Shown here: positions 26,424 through 35,852 of the stretch, piece by piece
How the letters are laid out: each line of letters opens with the position of its first letter
Position numbering within the stretch: position 1 is the stretch's first letter
Assembly (NCBI RefSeq): GCF_900108045.1
Contig: NZ_FNUK01000005.1
Location: 1-64,000 of the forward strand
DNA from: Caloramator fervidus
GTDB taxonomy: Bacteria > Bacillota > Clostridia > Clostridiales > Caloramatoraceae
DNA length: 64,000 bases
Reading direction: 5' to 3'
Made by a program: the position numbers and the translations under genes
Notes under the pieces: model-generated
The model's database searches: none
What the model saw: only the letters and a program-made list of their open reading frames with translations
Told to the model about the DNA's origin: nothing

Positions 26424-27500
26424 CAAAACATCTTTTAAAGCTAATATAAACTTTTCATTCTGTTCCATCGTTCCTGTAGATACCCTAAGCCAACCAGGCA
26501 TTTCAAACAAATATCCAGGTCTTACTATAACTCCTCTTTTTAAAAGTTCATTAAATACTATCTTATCATCAACCTTTAAATTTACCATTACAAAATTTGC
26601 CTGACTTTCTATATATTCAAGACCCATTTTTGAAAATTCATAATAAAAATACTCTCTTGATTCTTTATTAAGCTTTACAACTTTTCTTAAAAACTCCTTA
26701 TCCTTTAAAGCTGCAATCGCAGCACTCTGAGCAATTAAATTAACGTCAAAAGGTCCTATAACAGAATTTATGTATTTTGCAATATTTTCATTTGCAATCC
26801 CATAACCAACCCTTAAGCCTGCAAGTCCGTAAGCCTTCGAAAAAGTTCTTAATATTATAACATTAGGATATTTCTCAAGAAGATTTATTGTCTGAGGATA
26901 TTCAGGATCATCTACATATTCATAATAAGCCTCATCCATTACAAGAATAACACTCTTTGGTATCTTATCAATGACGCTTAAAAGTTCTTGTCTTTTTATA
27001 ATTGGTCCTGTAGGATTATTAGGAGAGCAAAACCATAATACCTTGGTTTTATCCGTTATAGATTGAACCATTTTTTCAACATCAAGTTTATAATTCTTCA
27101 TGGGAACCTTTATAACGTTTCCACCCATTATTTTAGTATTATCTTCATATCTTTGAAAAGAAATTTCCCCCATTATACTTTCATCGCCTGGATCTATAAA
27201 CACCGAACAAATAGCTCTTATTATTGAATCTGAACCTGTGCCTAAAAATAACATCTCAGGCTCTACATTTAATTCCTTTGCAAGTTCATTTTTTAAATCA
27301 AAGTTTGAAGAATCAGGATATAAATTAACTTGTCCTGCCAAACCCTTTATAACTTCGCAAACTAATGGAGAGCACCCTAAAGGATTTTCATTAGAGGCAA
27401 GTTTTATAACCTCCTTAAGCCCAAATTCCCTTTTTACCTCATTAATTGGTTTTCCTGCTGTATAAGGCTTTAACTTTAAAATAGCTCCCCTTAAACTCAT
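26409..27500 (-). CDS. hisC: Histidinol-phosphate aminotransferase-like enzyme
   Basis: The protein has 363 residues. ATG 27500 is chosen because AGGGGG lies six bases ahead; the ATG two codons earlier is too close. This PLP fold-type I enzyme has SNENPLGCSP, the PNNPTG loop, DEAYYEYV and the PLP lysine in RTFSKAYGLAGLRVGYG (~219-235). No other his genes are present nearby, so it may serve histidine or aromatic amino-acid transamination. It has its own promoter and terminator. Confidence 0.9.
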   Translation of the reverse strand: MSLRGAILKLKPYTAGKPINEVKREFGLKEVIKLASNENPLGCSPLVCEVIKGLAGQVNLYPDSSNFDLKNELAKELNVEPEMLFLGTGSDSIIRAICSVFIDPGDESIMGEISFQRYEDNTKIMGGNVIKVPMKNYKLDVEKMVQSITDKTKVLWFCSPNNPTGPIIKRQELLSVIDKIPKSVILVMDEAYYEYVDDPEYPQTINLLEKYPNVIILRTFSKAYGLAGLRVGYGIANENIAKYINSVIGPFDVNLIAQSAAIAALKDKEFLRKVVKLNKESREYFYYEFSKMGLEYIESQANFVMVNLKVDDKIVFNELLKRGVIVRPGYLFEMPGWLRVSTGTMEQNEKFILALKDVLNGMR

Positions 27501-27535
27501 TTTCATCCCCCTATTAAATTTTCTTTATATTATAA

Positions 27536-27564
27536 ATTATCTCACTTTTCTGTAAATTTTTCAA
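27536..27564 (-). promoter_or_regulatory. Promoter of hisC
   Basis: -35 TTGAAA (27564-27559), 17-base spacer, -10 GATAAT (27541-27536) on the minus strand, directly after the murB terminator. Confidence 0.65.
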
Positions 27565-27565
27565 A

Positions 27566-27592
27566 CAAAAAAATAGGAGTTAAACTCCTATT
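27566..27592 (-). terminator. Terminator after murB
   Basis: The stem AATAGGAGT/ACTCCTATT (27572-27580 with 27584-27592) has a 3-base loop and is followed by TTTTTTTG. The murB stop lies in the ascending arm. Confidence 0.85.
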
Positions 27593-28487
27593 CTCCAACA
27601 AATTTTATCTCAGTTTCTAATTTAACGCCGAATTTTTCATAAACTTTATCTTGAATAAGTTTTATAAGATTTAATACATCTTCACAAGTTGCATTATCAT
27701 AGTTTATTATAAAACCTGCATGTTTCTCTGAAACCATAGCTCCCCCTATCCTCATTCCCTTTAATCCAGCATCCTCTATAAGTTTGCCTGCAAAGTATCC
27801 TTGTGGCCTTTTAAATACACTTCCTGCACTTGGAAAATTAAGAGGCTGCTTTTCCACTCTTTTTCCATTTAACTCATCCATAACTCTTTTTATTTCCTCA
27901 TAATCTCCCTTTTCTAACTTTAATTCAACCTCTAAAACTATATAACCGTTTTTTTGAACATTACTATACCTGTATGCAAACTCTAAATCATCCTTGTTTA
28001 AAATCTTTAAATTACCTTCTTTATCTAAAACCAAAACCCTTTCAACTATGTCCTTCATCTCTCCACCATAGGCACCAGCGTTCATAAAAATTGCTCCGCC
28101 TATGCTTCCTGGAATACCAGAGGCAAACTCCATCCCCTTTAAAGAATTTTCTAAAGCCTTTTTAGAAACCTTTGCAAGTGATGCTCCACATTCTGCAATT
28201 ATTATATTGTCTTTTACTTCAACCTTACTTAAACCTGTAGTTTTAATAACTACTCCACGTATTCCCTTATCAGAAACTAATAAATTTGAACCATTTCCAA
28301 TTAAATAAAAGTTTATATTGTTTTTTGTACAAAAATTTATTACCTCAATCAATTCTTCTTTTGTATAAGGAATAACCAAAAAGTCAGCAGGTCCACCTAT
28401 TTTAAAAGAAGTATGCTTTTTCATAGGCTCGTTTATTAAAATCTGTTCCTTGTTTAAAACTTTTTCAAGTTCTTTTTGAATATCCAT
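27588..28487 (-). CDS. murB: UDP-N-acetylenolpyruvoylglucosamine reductase
   Basis: The protein has 299 residues and makes UDP-MurNAc for peptidoglycan. FAD-binding SFKIGGPADF (~26-35) and GNGSNLLVSDKGIRG (~63-77) are present, as are GIPGSIGGAIFMNAGAYGGE (~124-143) and the catalytic segment PSAGSVFKRP (~218-227). The gap before E-T-E-I-K near the end fits type II MurB. It is the last gene of the uvrC-PHP-rsmF-murB run. Confidence 0.97.
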   Translation of the reverse strand: MDIQKELEKVLNKEQILINEPMKKHTSFKIGGPADFLVIPYTKEELIEVINFCTKNNINFYLIGNGSNLLVSDKGIRGVVIKTTGLSKVEVKDNIIIAECGASLAKVSKKALENSLKGMEFASGIPGSIGGAIFMNAGAYGGEMKDIVERVLVLDKEGNLKILNKDDLEFAYRYSNVQKNGYIVLEVELKLEKGDYEEIKRVMDELNGKRVEKQPLNFPSAGSVFKRPQGYFAGKLIEDAGLKGMRIGGAMVSEKHAGFIINYDNATCEDVLNLIKLIQDKVYEKFGVKLETEIKFVGE

Positions 28488-28531
28488 CTTCCCTTATTCA
28501 ACTCCTTTTTAGACTAACTATTATTAGTATA

Positions 28532-29887
28532 TTACCATCTCAAAGCTTTTGGGAAAAAGTTTTTCAAAACACCCTTTGACATCTTGCCCCAAGATAGTGA
28601 ATATCCATCAACATCTACAAGATACCATCCATCTTCTAAATTAAAGTTTAATGTATAACCCTCAATATATTTATCTGCATCTTTAGTCTTGCTTGACAAA
28701 CTAATATTTAATTTAGCATCTTTAGGTTTTAATGAAGCAGCTAAAGAATAATCAGGTTCGAATCTATTTTTCTTAAACTCTCCAAGAAGAATACCAGGCC
28801 TTAAAACATTAAGAGAAGTAAAATCAAAACAGTTATCAGGTAAATAATAAATTCTATCTCCTCTTAAAAATAGCCTTTCATCATCAAAATTTATATTCAA
28901 AAAATTCTTTTCAAATTGTTTAAAATCTGATATGTTTTGTTTGTTTGCATTAGGCTTGATTTTTTGAATTTCCTTAGTTTCTCCATCCTTTTTGTAAAAC
29001 AAAGCCAAAAAATGTCCTTCTCCTTTTAACCTATGTGGAAAAAGCCTTGCAGTTTTCTTAAGCTCATCATTGCTTAAAACTTCAGAAAATCCTTCTTTAA
29101 AACCATAATTTTTTTCTATATTTACAAGCTCAAATTCCTTATGTTTTTTCAAAAATTCATCCACTATAAATTCATTCTCCTCAACAGAAAAGGTGCAGGT
29201 TGAATATATCATATAGCCACCTGGCTTTACCATTTTTGCTGCGCTATCTATTATTTCCCTTTGCATAGACTGATATCCTAAAATATTTTCTATGCTCCAC
29301 TGATTTAAAGCTTCTTTATCCTTTTTAAACATTCCCTCTCCAGAACATGGCGCATCAACAATAACTTTATCAAAGTAACCTATAAAAACCTTCTCAAGTT
29401 CCTTAGGGGAATTGTTAGTTACTATGGCGTTTTTAATCCCCATTCTTTCAATATTTTGAACAAGTATTTGGGCTCTTTTTAGTTTTATTTCATTCGAAAC
29501 TAAAAACCCTTGTCCATTTAAATAACAAGCAGCCTGAGTTGACTTTCCTCCCGGTGATGCACAAAGATCTAAAACTTTTTCACCAGGCTTTATATCAAGT
29601 TGAGGAGTTACTGACATAGCACTTGGTTCTTGTATATAATAAAGCCCTGCTGCATGATAAGGATGTCTTCCCGGCTTTTCTTCACTTATATAAAGTCCAT
29701 TCTTTGCCCAAGGAACCTCTCCTTTTATTTCAAAAGGACATATTTTCAAAAATTCATTATAATCTACCTTTAAAGTGTTTACTCTAATTCCTTGATATCT
29801 GTCTTCCTTATAACTTTCTAAAAAACTCTCAAACTCATCTTTTAAAAGAGCTTTCATTCTATCTAAAAATTTTTCAGGCAATTTCAT
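28532..29887 (-). CDS. NOP2/RsmF-type rRNA m5C methyltransferase
   Basis: The protein has 451 residues. SAM motif I is DLCASPGGKSTQAA (~105-118). The two cysteines of the m5C mechanism lie in DAPCSGEGMF (~177-186) and YSTCTFSVEEN (~228-238). A C-terminal ~150-residue region with a final RNA-binding-like fold (GYTLNFNLEDGWYLVDVDGYSLSWGK) matches RsmF/YebU-type proteins. It methylates C5 of a cytidine in 16S rRNA or possibly tRNA; target not certain. The gene lies 18 bases after the PHP gene. Confidence 0.9.
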   Translation of the reverse strand: MKLPEKFLDRMKALLKDEFESFLESYKEDRYQGIRVNTLKVDYNEFLKICPFEIKGEVPWAKNGLYISEEKPGRHPYHAAGLYYIQEPSAMSVTPQLDIKPGEKVLDLCASPGGKSTQAACYLNGQGFLVSNEIKLKRAQILVQNIERMGIKNAIVTNNSPKELEKVFIGYFDKVIVDAPCSGEGMFKKDKEALNQWSIENILGYQSMQREIIDSAAKMVKPGGYMIYSTCTFSVEENEFIVDEFLKKHKEFELVNIEKNYGFKEGFSEVLSNDELKKTARLFPHRLKGEGHFLALFYKKDGETKEIQKIKPNANKQNISDFKQFEKNFLNINFDDERLFLRGDRIYYLPDNCFDFTSLNVLRPGILLGEFKKNRFEPDYSLAASLKPKDAKLNISLSSKTKDADKYIEGYTLNFNLEDGWYLVDVDGYSLSWGKMSKGVLKNFFPKALRW

Positions 29888-29904
29888 TTAAAACGCCTCC
29901 AAAA

Positions 29905-30624
29905 TCAATAATTTCTCTTGCTTTTTAAAAACTTTAAAAATCTATCTACATCTGTGCTTATAACATACCTTTCATCTGCACCTACTTCTTCTAAAAGTTT
30001 TATTGATTTTTCAAGGTTACCCACGTCATAACATACATGAGCATCACTTCCTAAAGTAAGTAAATTACCATTCTCTAAAGCTTTATAGGCTATTCTTTTA
30101 CAATTTTCATAACTTCCAGGTCTTGAAGTTTTAAAAGAGCTATTATTTATCTCTATTAAAACGTTATACTCTTTTGCAGCTTTTAAAACTTCATCTATGT
30201 CTATAGGAAAAGCTGGATTACCAGGGTGAGCTATGGCACAAACATATTTATTTTTCATAGCTCCTATCAATGCTCTTGTATTATCCTTTATACTGCCAGG
30301 GGATATACATACATCATGCAAACTTGCTATAGCAAATTCTAACATGCTAAGCCTTGCATCATCAAGATCAACATTTCCATCATAGTCAATTATATTTAAC
30401 TCTACTCCCTTTAATACTCTAACATCATGAATATATTCCGGCAACACTTTTAAATTACCAAAATGAAATATATGAGGCCCTCCTGGCATCTTAGGGCCAT
30501 GATCTGTCATAGCAATAATTTTTAAACCTTTTTTGCTTGCCTCTAAACAATTTTCTATAATAGTGCTATAGGAATGTCCACTAGCTATGGTATGAGTATG
30601 TGTATCTATAAGCGGTTTTATCAT
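29905..30624 (-). CDS. PHP-domain phosphoesterase (YcdX-like), second copy
   Basis: The protein has 239 residues with intact metal sites: DTHTHTIASGHSY (~7-19), TDHGPKMPGG (~40-49), GVELNI, SLHD, AHPGNPA (~146-152) and GSDAHVCYDVG (~206-216). It closely follows the E. coli YcdX pattern. It is related to the gene at 23156-23887 but diverged. It is flanked by uvrC and rsmF and is probably co-transcribed with them. Substrate unknown. Confidence 0.9.
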   Translation of the reverse strand: MIKPLIDTHTHTIASGHSYSTIIENCLEASKKGLKIIAMTDHGPKMPGGPHIFHFGNLKVLPEYIHDVRVLKGVELNIIDYDGNVDLDDARLSMLEFAIASLHDVCISPGSIKDNTRALIGAMKNKYVCAIAHPGNPAFPIDIDEVLKAAKEYNVLIEINNSSFKTSRPGSYENCKRIAYKALENGNLLTLGSDAHVCYDVGNLEKSIKLLEEVGADERYVISTDVDRFLKFLKSKRNY

Positions 30625-30678
30625 CTAAATCACCCCATTTTTAAGACTTTTTTATTTTAACATCTATAAAAGTTTTCT

Positions 30679-32502
30679 TCAACTCTTCTTCAATTTGTGA
30701 AAATATTCATAAATTTTCTCTGCTACCCCTTTATTTATACCGTTTACCTCTAAAAGTTCATCTATTGTTGCTTTCTTGATATTTTCAATGTTTTTAAAAT
30801 GCTTTAACAACTCCTTCTTTCTTTTTAGACCAATTCCTTCAATTTCATCTAGCTCTGACTTTACAACGCTTTTACTTCTTAATTTTCTGTGATACTCAAG
30901 GGCAAACCTGTGAACTTCCTCCTGTATCTTATATATAAGCTTAAAAGCATTAGAATCTTTATAAATAAAGACATTTTCATCATTATATATTATAGCCCTT
31001 GTTTTGTGTCTTTCATCCTTAACCATTCCCACAACAGCTATATTAAATCCAAACTCCTGTAAAACTTCTTTAGCTGCATTAACATGGGCTAATCCACCAT
31101 CTATCATTATTAAATCCGGCAATCTACAAAACTTATCATCCTTTAAATATCTGTTAAATCTTCTTTTTAATACCTCTTTCATGGCAGCATAATCGTTTTG
31201 TCCTTTAACATATTTTATTCTAAATCTCCTATATTCTTTTTTTGCTTCCTTGCCATTTTCAAAAACCACCATAGAACCTACCATATCCACACCACTTATA
31301 TTAGATATATCATATGCCTCTATTCTCTCTGGAACTTTACTAAGCCCTAGTATTTCTTTAAGCTCCTTTAAAGCTTCAATAGTTTTTTGTCTCTCTTTTA
31401 TTATTTTCTCCTTTATCTGATTTAAAATTGCCCTAGCATTTTTCTTTGCCATTTCAACAAGTTCAAGTTTATCTCCTTTTTTAGGAACCTTTATTTTAAC
31501 CTTACTACCTTTTTGTCTTGATAGATAAAGTTCTATTATATTTATCTTTGATATGTCTTCTTGGAGCACTATATTTTTAGGAATATATTCCTCCGCGTAA
31601 TACTGAACAATAAATTGGTTTAAAAGCTCATCTACATTATCAACATCCTCAAAATAAAAATTCTTACTTCCTAAAAGTTTACCTGAACGAATATAAAACA
31701 TCTGAATACAAACACTGCTGTCATCTTTAACAAAAGCTATAACATCTTCATCTTCTAAATCATAAGATATTATCTTTTGCTTTTGTTGAATCTTTTTTAT
31801 GGCATTTATCTTATCCCTAAATTCAGCAGCCCTTTCAAACTCTAAATTTTCAGAGGCTTTAATCATCTTTTGTTCTAATTCTTTTATAATGTCATCGTTT
31901 TTACCTTCTAAAAAGTTTACTATTCTATTTATCATGTCCATATATTCTTCCCTTTTTACATCTCCCTTGCAAGGAGCTAGACACAAACCTATATGATAAT
32001 TTAAACAAGGCCTTCCTATTTTAACACCAAACGAAACATTTTTATTACAATTTCTTATTTTAAATAGCTTTTTTATAATCATAATAATTTCTCTAACTGC
32101 AGAAGTATCTGTAAAAGGTCCAAAATATTTTGCACCATCCTTTTCAATTTTTCTTACGATTAAAACTCTTGGATATTCTTCCTTTAAAGTTACTTTTATA
32201 TATGGATAATGTTTGTCATCTTTAAGAAGAATATTATACTTTGGTTTATGTTTTTTTATAAGATTGCACTCTAAAATCAAAGCTTCTAATTCATTATCTG
32301 TTAAAACATATTCAAATTCCTTTACTTGGCTAACCATAACTTTTACCTTTGGAGGATGATTTTTGGATTGAAAATACTGCCTTACCCTATTTTTAAGTGA
32401 AACAGCCTTTCCTACATAAATTATTTCTCCATTTTCATCCTTCATTATATAAACTCCTGGACTGTTTGGAAGATTTTTTAAAGCCTCTTTTATATCAAAC
32501 AT
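30679..32502 (-). CDS. uvrC: Excinuclease ABC subunit C
   Basis: The protein has 607 residues. ATG 32502 follows GGAG by 8 bases. An N-terminal GIY-YIG nuclease (PGVYIMKDENGEIIYVGKA, ~14-32) makes the 3' cut. A Cys-rich patch, a UVR motif (~200-235), an RNase H-like nuclease for the 5' cut (~370-530, with YDISNISG) and a C-terminal helix-hairpin-helix pair follow. It works with UvrA and UvrB, encoded ~4 kb away in this window. Confidence 0.97.
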   Translation of the reverse strand: MFDIKEALKNLPNSPGVYIMKDENGEIIYVGKAVSLKNRVRQYFQSKNHPPKVKVMVSQVKEFEYVLTDNELEALILECNLIKKHKPKYNILLKDDKHYPYIKVTLKEEYPRVLIVRKIEKDGAKYFGPFTDTSAVREIIMIIKKLFKIRNCNKNVSFGVKIGRPCLNYHIGLCLAPCKGDVKREEYMDMINRIVNFLEGKNDDIIKELEQKMIKASENLEFERAAEFRDKINAIKKIQQKQKIISYDLEDEDVIAFVKDDSSVCIQMFYIRSGKLLGSKNFYFEDVDNVDELLNQFIVQYYAEEYIPKNIVLQEDISKINIIELYLSRQKGSKVKIKVPKKGDKLELVEMAKKNARAILNQIKEKIIKERQKTIEALKELKEILGLSKVPERIEAYDISNISGVDMVGSMVVFENGKEAKKEYRRFRIKYVKGQNDYAAMKEVLKRRFNRYLKDDKFCRLPDLIMIDGGLAHVNAAKEVLQEFGFNIAVVGMVKDERHKTRAIIYNDENVFIYKDSNAFKLIYKIQEEVHRFALEYHRKLRSKSVVKSELDEIEGIGLKRKKELLKHFKNIENIKKATIDELLEVNGINKGVAEKIYEYFHKLKKS

Positions 32503-32513
32503 AAAATTCACTC

Positions 32514-33122
32514 CTATTTTAGAAGTATTTCAGGAAGTTTAAAAGTAAGATAAACAAGCCCTATTAAAATTATAAGTCCTTCAAATAAATTTCCCCAAAA
32601 GGATCCTACTGTAAAGGTTATAGGCATTTTATATTTTCTTTTTTTAAATGGATAGAGCAAAGGAACTCCCCTGTTTGTAAACATATCTGCAATAATATGA
32701 AGGCCATAACCTAAAAAAAACGGAATAATGTATTCTTTAAATCCATAAGCTTTTGCTGCAAATCCAAAGGCTAGGCCAAAACATAAAAGTCCAGCAAGGC
32801 TGTGGGTAATTCCATTTCTATGAGAAGAAAATCCTGTCAAAATAAAAAATATCCCTAAAGTTTCAACATACTTTAAGTTTAAATAAAAAAAGTTTAATAA
32901 TAAGAAAAATACTCCTAAAGTAAAATAAATAGTCGTTTTTACTGTTTTATTTTTAGCAGGAAGTATATATCTATTTAAAAGAGCTTTAGGATGATCTATA
33001 TCCGGAAGCAACGAAGCTATTGCACATATAGCTAATCCTCCTAGCGTCAGCTTTACCATTTTATATTGCGACAAAATAACAGCAGATATTATTCCAATTC
33101 CAACATGAGTTTTTCCTGTCAT
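32514..33122 (-). CDS. DUF457/YdjM-like membrane protein
   Basis: The protein has 202 residues. ATG 33122 (MTGKTHVGIG) follows AAAAAGGAGAG. The family signature is present: THxxxG near the start, LPDIDHP (~40-46), H...GITHS (~102-110) and GLHIIADMFTNRGVPLLYPF (~152-171). These His/Asp residues suggest metal binding in a membrane hydrolase, and four or five hydrophobic segments are seen. It is probably co-transcribed with uvrC, whose start lies 12 bases downstream. Function not established. Confidence 0.85.
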   Translation of the reverse strand: MTGKTHVGIGIISAVILSQYKMVKLTLGGLAICAIASLLPDIDHPKALLNRYILPAKNKTVKTTIYFTLGVFFLLLNFFYLNLKYVETLGIFFILTGFSSHRNGITHSLAGLLCFGLAFGFAAKAYGFKEYIIPFFLGYGLHIIADMFTNRGVPLLYPFKKRKYKMPITFTVGSFWGNLFEGLIILIGLVYLTFKLPEILLK

Positions 33123-33156
33123 GATAACTCTCCTTTTTATGTTAACTTCAAATATA

Positions 33157-33185
33157 AGTATATAGCAAACCCCTAAATCAAACAA
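33157..33185 (-). promoter_or_regulatory. Promoter of the DUF457-uvrC-PHP-rsmF-murB run
   Basis: -35 TTGTTT (33185-33180), 17-base spacer, -10 TATACT (33162-33157) on the minus strand. It is moderate in strength and is the only clear candidate. No LexA-like site is near it. Confidence 0.5.
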
Positions 33186-33192
33186 CTGCTAT

Positions 33193-33217
33193 AAAAAATA
33201 AAAGGGGATACCCCCTT
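33193..33217 (-). terminator. Terminator after the penicillin-binding protein
   Basis: A short GC-rich stem AAGGGG/CCCCTT (33202-33207 with 33212-33217) is followed by TTATTTTTTA on the minus strand. The stop codon (33218-33216) overlaps the stem. Confidence 0.7.
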
Positions 33218-34643
33218 ATTTTAAACATTCTTTAACTATTTCCTTTGCAATTTCTGCGGCTTTTTTACCACCCGTTCCACCCTCTTCAACTATTATCGCA
33301 AAGGCTATTTTAGGATCCTTTAACGGTGCAAAACCTACAAACCATGCATGGGTTTTATCTGTATTTGGCAATTGAGCTGTTCCTGTCTTACCCGCAATAT
33401 CTACATTATATAATTTTGCTCTAACACCAGTTCCTTTATCAACAACATCCTTCATATATTCCTTTACTTTTTTTGCTATTTCTTTATCTATAACCCTTTT
33501 AAGAATTTCAGGTTCTTTCTCATATAAAACAACTCCATACTCATCTTTAATCTCTTTAACTAAATAGGGCTTCATCATGATTCCGTCATTTGCTATAGTT
33601 GCTGCAACAAGGGCCATATGTAAAGGATTGGTAGCAACACCATGCTGTCCTATTGCTGCCTGAGCTAAAAGAGCTTTATTTTCTTTATCCTCTATATTAA
33701 ACTGGCATTTTCCTAATTTTAAATCCTCAAGATTTATTTCTTTATTGAACATAAATTTTTCTGCTTCTTTTAATAAATTATTATATCCCAATTCAATTCC
33801 TAAGCTTCCAAAAGTAAAATTACAAGATTTTGAAAAAGCTTTTTTAAGATTTATTCTTCCATGAGCTTCAGAATTAAAGTCCTTTAAAATATAATCCCCT
33901 ATTTTAAGTTTTCCTGTACACAAAAAACTTTTATTTTCTATACCATTAAAATTTTCTAAAGCAGCTGATAAAGTTACTATTTTAAAGGTAGAACCTGGAG
34001 GATAATATCCTTGTATTGCTCTATTTAAAAAAGGATTACCCATTTCATCGTTTTTATAAACCTTAAAATTTTTATCTACCTTTTCAGGATCAAAGGATGG
34101 TTTTGAAACTAAAGCTAAAATCTCTCCTGTTTTGGGATTTAAAACTACCAAAGCTCCTTTATTATCCTTTAGTAACCTATATGCTTTTTTTTGAAGCTCA
34201 TAATCCAATGTTAAAATTACGTCGCTTCCTCTTTTTTCACCTTCAATAGTTTGAACAAACTTTCTAAATATGCTTCCTAAAATATTATAATAAAAAGTAT
34301 TTCCTTGCAAAGCATCATTATATAAAAGTTCTATTCCTGTTTTCCCATAAACAGGACTGTTATATCCTACAACATGAGCAAATACTTCTCCATCATTATA
34401 TATCCTTACCTGATTATTTTTGACTTTTTTACTAAAAGCTATAGTTTTCCCATTTCTATCCATTATAGAACCCCTTATAACATCTTCCTCAGACAATCTA
34501 ATTCTTGGATTTGAAGGGTCTTTTACAATATTTTCAGATAAATATAAATTAAAATATATTAAGTAACCTATTATAGTCAAAAATATTAAAGTAAAAAATA
34601 TAATCAAAGCTTTTATATTCTTAATTAACTTTTCATCATGCAT
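33216..34643 (-). CDS. Penicillin-binding transpeptidase (PbpA-like)
   Basis: The protein has 475 residues. ATG 34643 (MHDEKLIKN) is chosen because GGGG lies ~7 bases ahead. One N-terminal membrane segment (~10-32) precedes a short pedestal and the transpeptidase domain. Catalytic motifs are SxxK in PPGSTFK (~216-222), SCN (~271-273) and KTG in AGKTGTAQ (~417-424). It cross-links peptidoglycan outside the membrane. The gene overlaps the FtsW/RodA-type gene by 8 bases, so the pair should act as a glycosyltransferase-transpeptidase unit. The FHA-FtsW-PbpA order recalls the mycobacterial FhaA/B-RodA-PbpA cluster, without the kinase. Confidence 0.93.
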   Translation of the reverse strand: MHDEKLIKNIKALIIFFTLIFLTIIGYLIYFNLYLSENIVKDPSNPRIRLSEEDVIRGSIMDRNGKTIAFSKKVKNNQVRIYNDGEVFAHVVGYNSPVYGKTGIELLYNDALQGNTFYYNILGSIFRKFVQTIEGEKRGSDVILTLDYELQKKAYRLLKDNKGALVVLNPKTGEILALVSKPSFDPEKVDKNFKVYKNDEMGNPFLNRAIQGYYPPGSTFKIVTLSAALENFNGIENKSFLCTGKLKIGDYILKDFNSEAHGRINLKKAFSKSCNFTFGSLGIELGYNNLLKEAEKFMFNKEINLEDLKLGKCQFNIEDKENKALLAQAAIGQHGVATNPLHMALVAATIANDGIMMKPYLVKEIKDEYGVVLYEKEPEILKRVIDKEIAKKVKEYMKDVVDKGTGVRAKLYNVDIAGKTGTAQLPNTDKTHAWFVGFAPLKDPKIAFAIIVEEGGTGGKKAAEIAKEIVKECLK

Positions 34644-35841
34644 CTTCATTCCCCACTTCAGATATTTTTTGTAAAATTCCTATTGCCAAAAAGTTTATAA
34701 TCATAGAACTTCCTCCATAACTTACAAAAGGTAACGTTATTCCTGTTAAGGGTATCATCTTTGTAACTCCACCTACAATCACAAAAACTTGAAAAGCAAA
34801 CATACTTGCTATTCCAACTGCAACAAGTCTTGAATAATCCTCTTTAGCATATAAAGCTGTTCTAAGCATTCTATAAATTAAAAGAAGATATAAAATAAGA
34901 AGTGCTATAGCTCCTAAAAGTCCAAATTCCTCTGCTATTGCTGAAAATATAAAATCTGTATGAACTTCTGGAATTACTTCTGGATGTCCCCCTGCAAGTC
35001 CTGTTCCAAATAACCCTCCACTTGCTATAGCAATTAGCGACTGACAAATTTGATACCCTGCTCCATATTTATCCTTCCAAGGATTTAACCATATGTTTAT
35101 CCTTCTTTTTACATGGTCAAAAACAACATAACTAAAAAACCCTCCTAATACAAATAAAACTAAACCTGATAATATATATCTTAATCTAGACGTTCCTACA
35201 TAAAGCATAGCCATAAACATACCAAAAAACATAAGTGCTGATCCTAAGTCCTTCTCAAGCACAAAAATGGCTATTGATAAAACTATGGGTATAGAATATT
35301 TTAAAACATCTTTATAATCTTTTATCTTCCTTATAACATCTGAAAGATAAAATATCATAAAAATCTTTGCAAGCTCAGAAGGTTGAAAACTTAGACTCCC
35401 AACTTGTATCCAGTTTTTTGACCCCTTTATTTCTCTTCCTAAAAGTAAAGGCATTGTAAGAAGAACAAGATTAAAAATTGCAAAGAACATTGAATATTTT
35501 TGAAGCCTTTTTATATCTGGAAAAAGAATAAGAATAAATATAAAAAGCATAATTCCAATAGCAAACCAAATCAACTGCTTTAGAGCCCTTTGAAAATCAA
35601 GCCTATAAAGCATAACAAGGCCAAACTCAACTATAAAAACTGAAATTATATAAAGATACTTATCAACCCTTGGGTAATATTTTTTAATAACAAAATATCC
35701 ATAGGCTATTAAAATAACAGAAAGAGTACCATAAACAAAAGGAACTATTTCAAAACTTCCCCTATACAAAGAAAGTATAAGAAAAAGAAGCATGACAATA
35801 AAATATATATTTTTTAATATGGATTTTTCAAGTTTTTCCAT
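34636..35841 (-). CDS. FtsW/RodA/SpoVE-family glycosyltransferase
   Basis: This SEDS protein has 401 residues and about ten membrane segments. It carries family signatures LIWF, ASGGLFGTGLAGGHPEVIPEVHTDFIFSAIAEEFG (~268-302), with the conserved Glu/His/Asp patch, and TGITLPFVSYGGSS (~367-380). It polymerises glycan strands from lipid II with the partner transpeptidase encoded next. The sequence alone does not separate an FtsW, RodA or SpoVE role. Confidence 0.93.
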   Translation of the reverse strand: MEKLEKSILKNIYFIVMLLFLILSLYRGSFEIVPFVYGTLSVILIAYGYFVIKKYYPRVDKYLYIISVFIVEFGLVMLYRLDFQRALKQLIWFAIGIMLFIFILILFPDIKRLQKYSMFFAIFNLVLLTMPLLLGREIKGSKNWIQVGSLSFQPSELAKIFMIFYLSDVIRKIKDYKDVLKYSIPIVLSIAIFVLEKDLGSALMFFGMFMAMLYVGTSRLRYILSGLVLFVLGGFFSYVVFDHVKRRINIWLNPWKDKYGAGYQICQSLIAIASGGLFGTGLAGGHPEVIPEVHTDFIFSAIAEEFGLLGAIALLILYLLLIYRMLRTALYAKEDYSRLVAVGIASMFAFQVFVIVGGVTKMIPLTGITLPFVSYGGSSMIINFLAIGILQKISEVGNEDA

Positions 35842-35852
35842 ATCGTCCTCTC

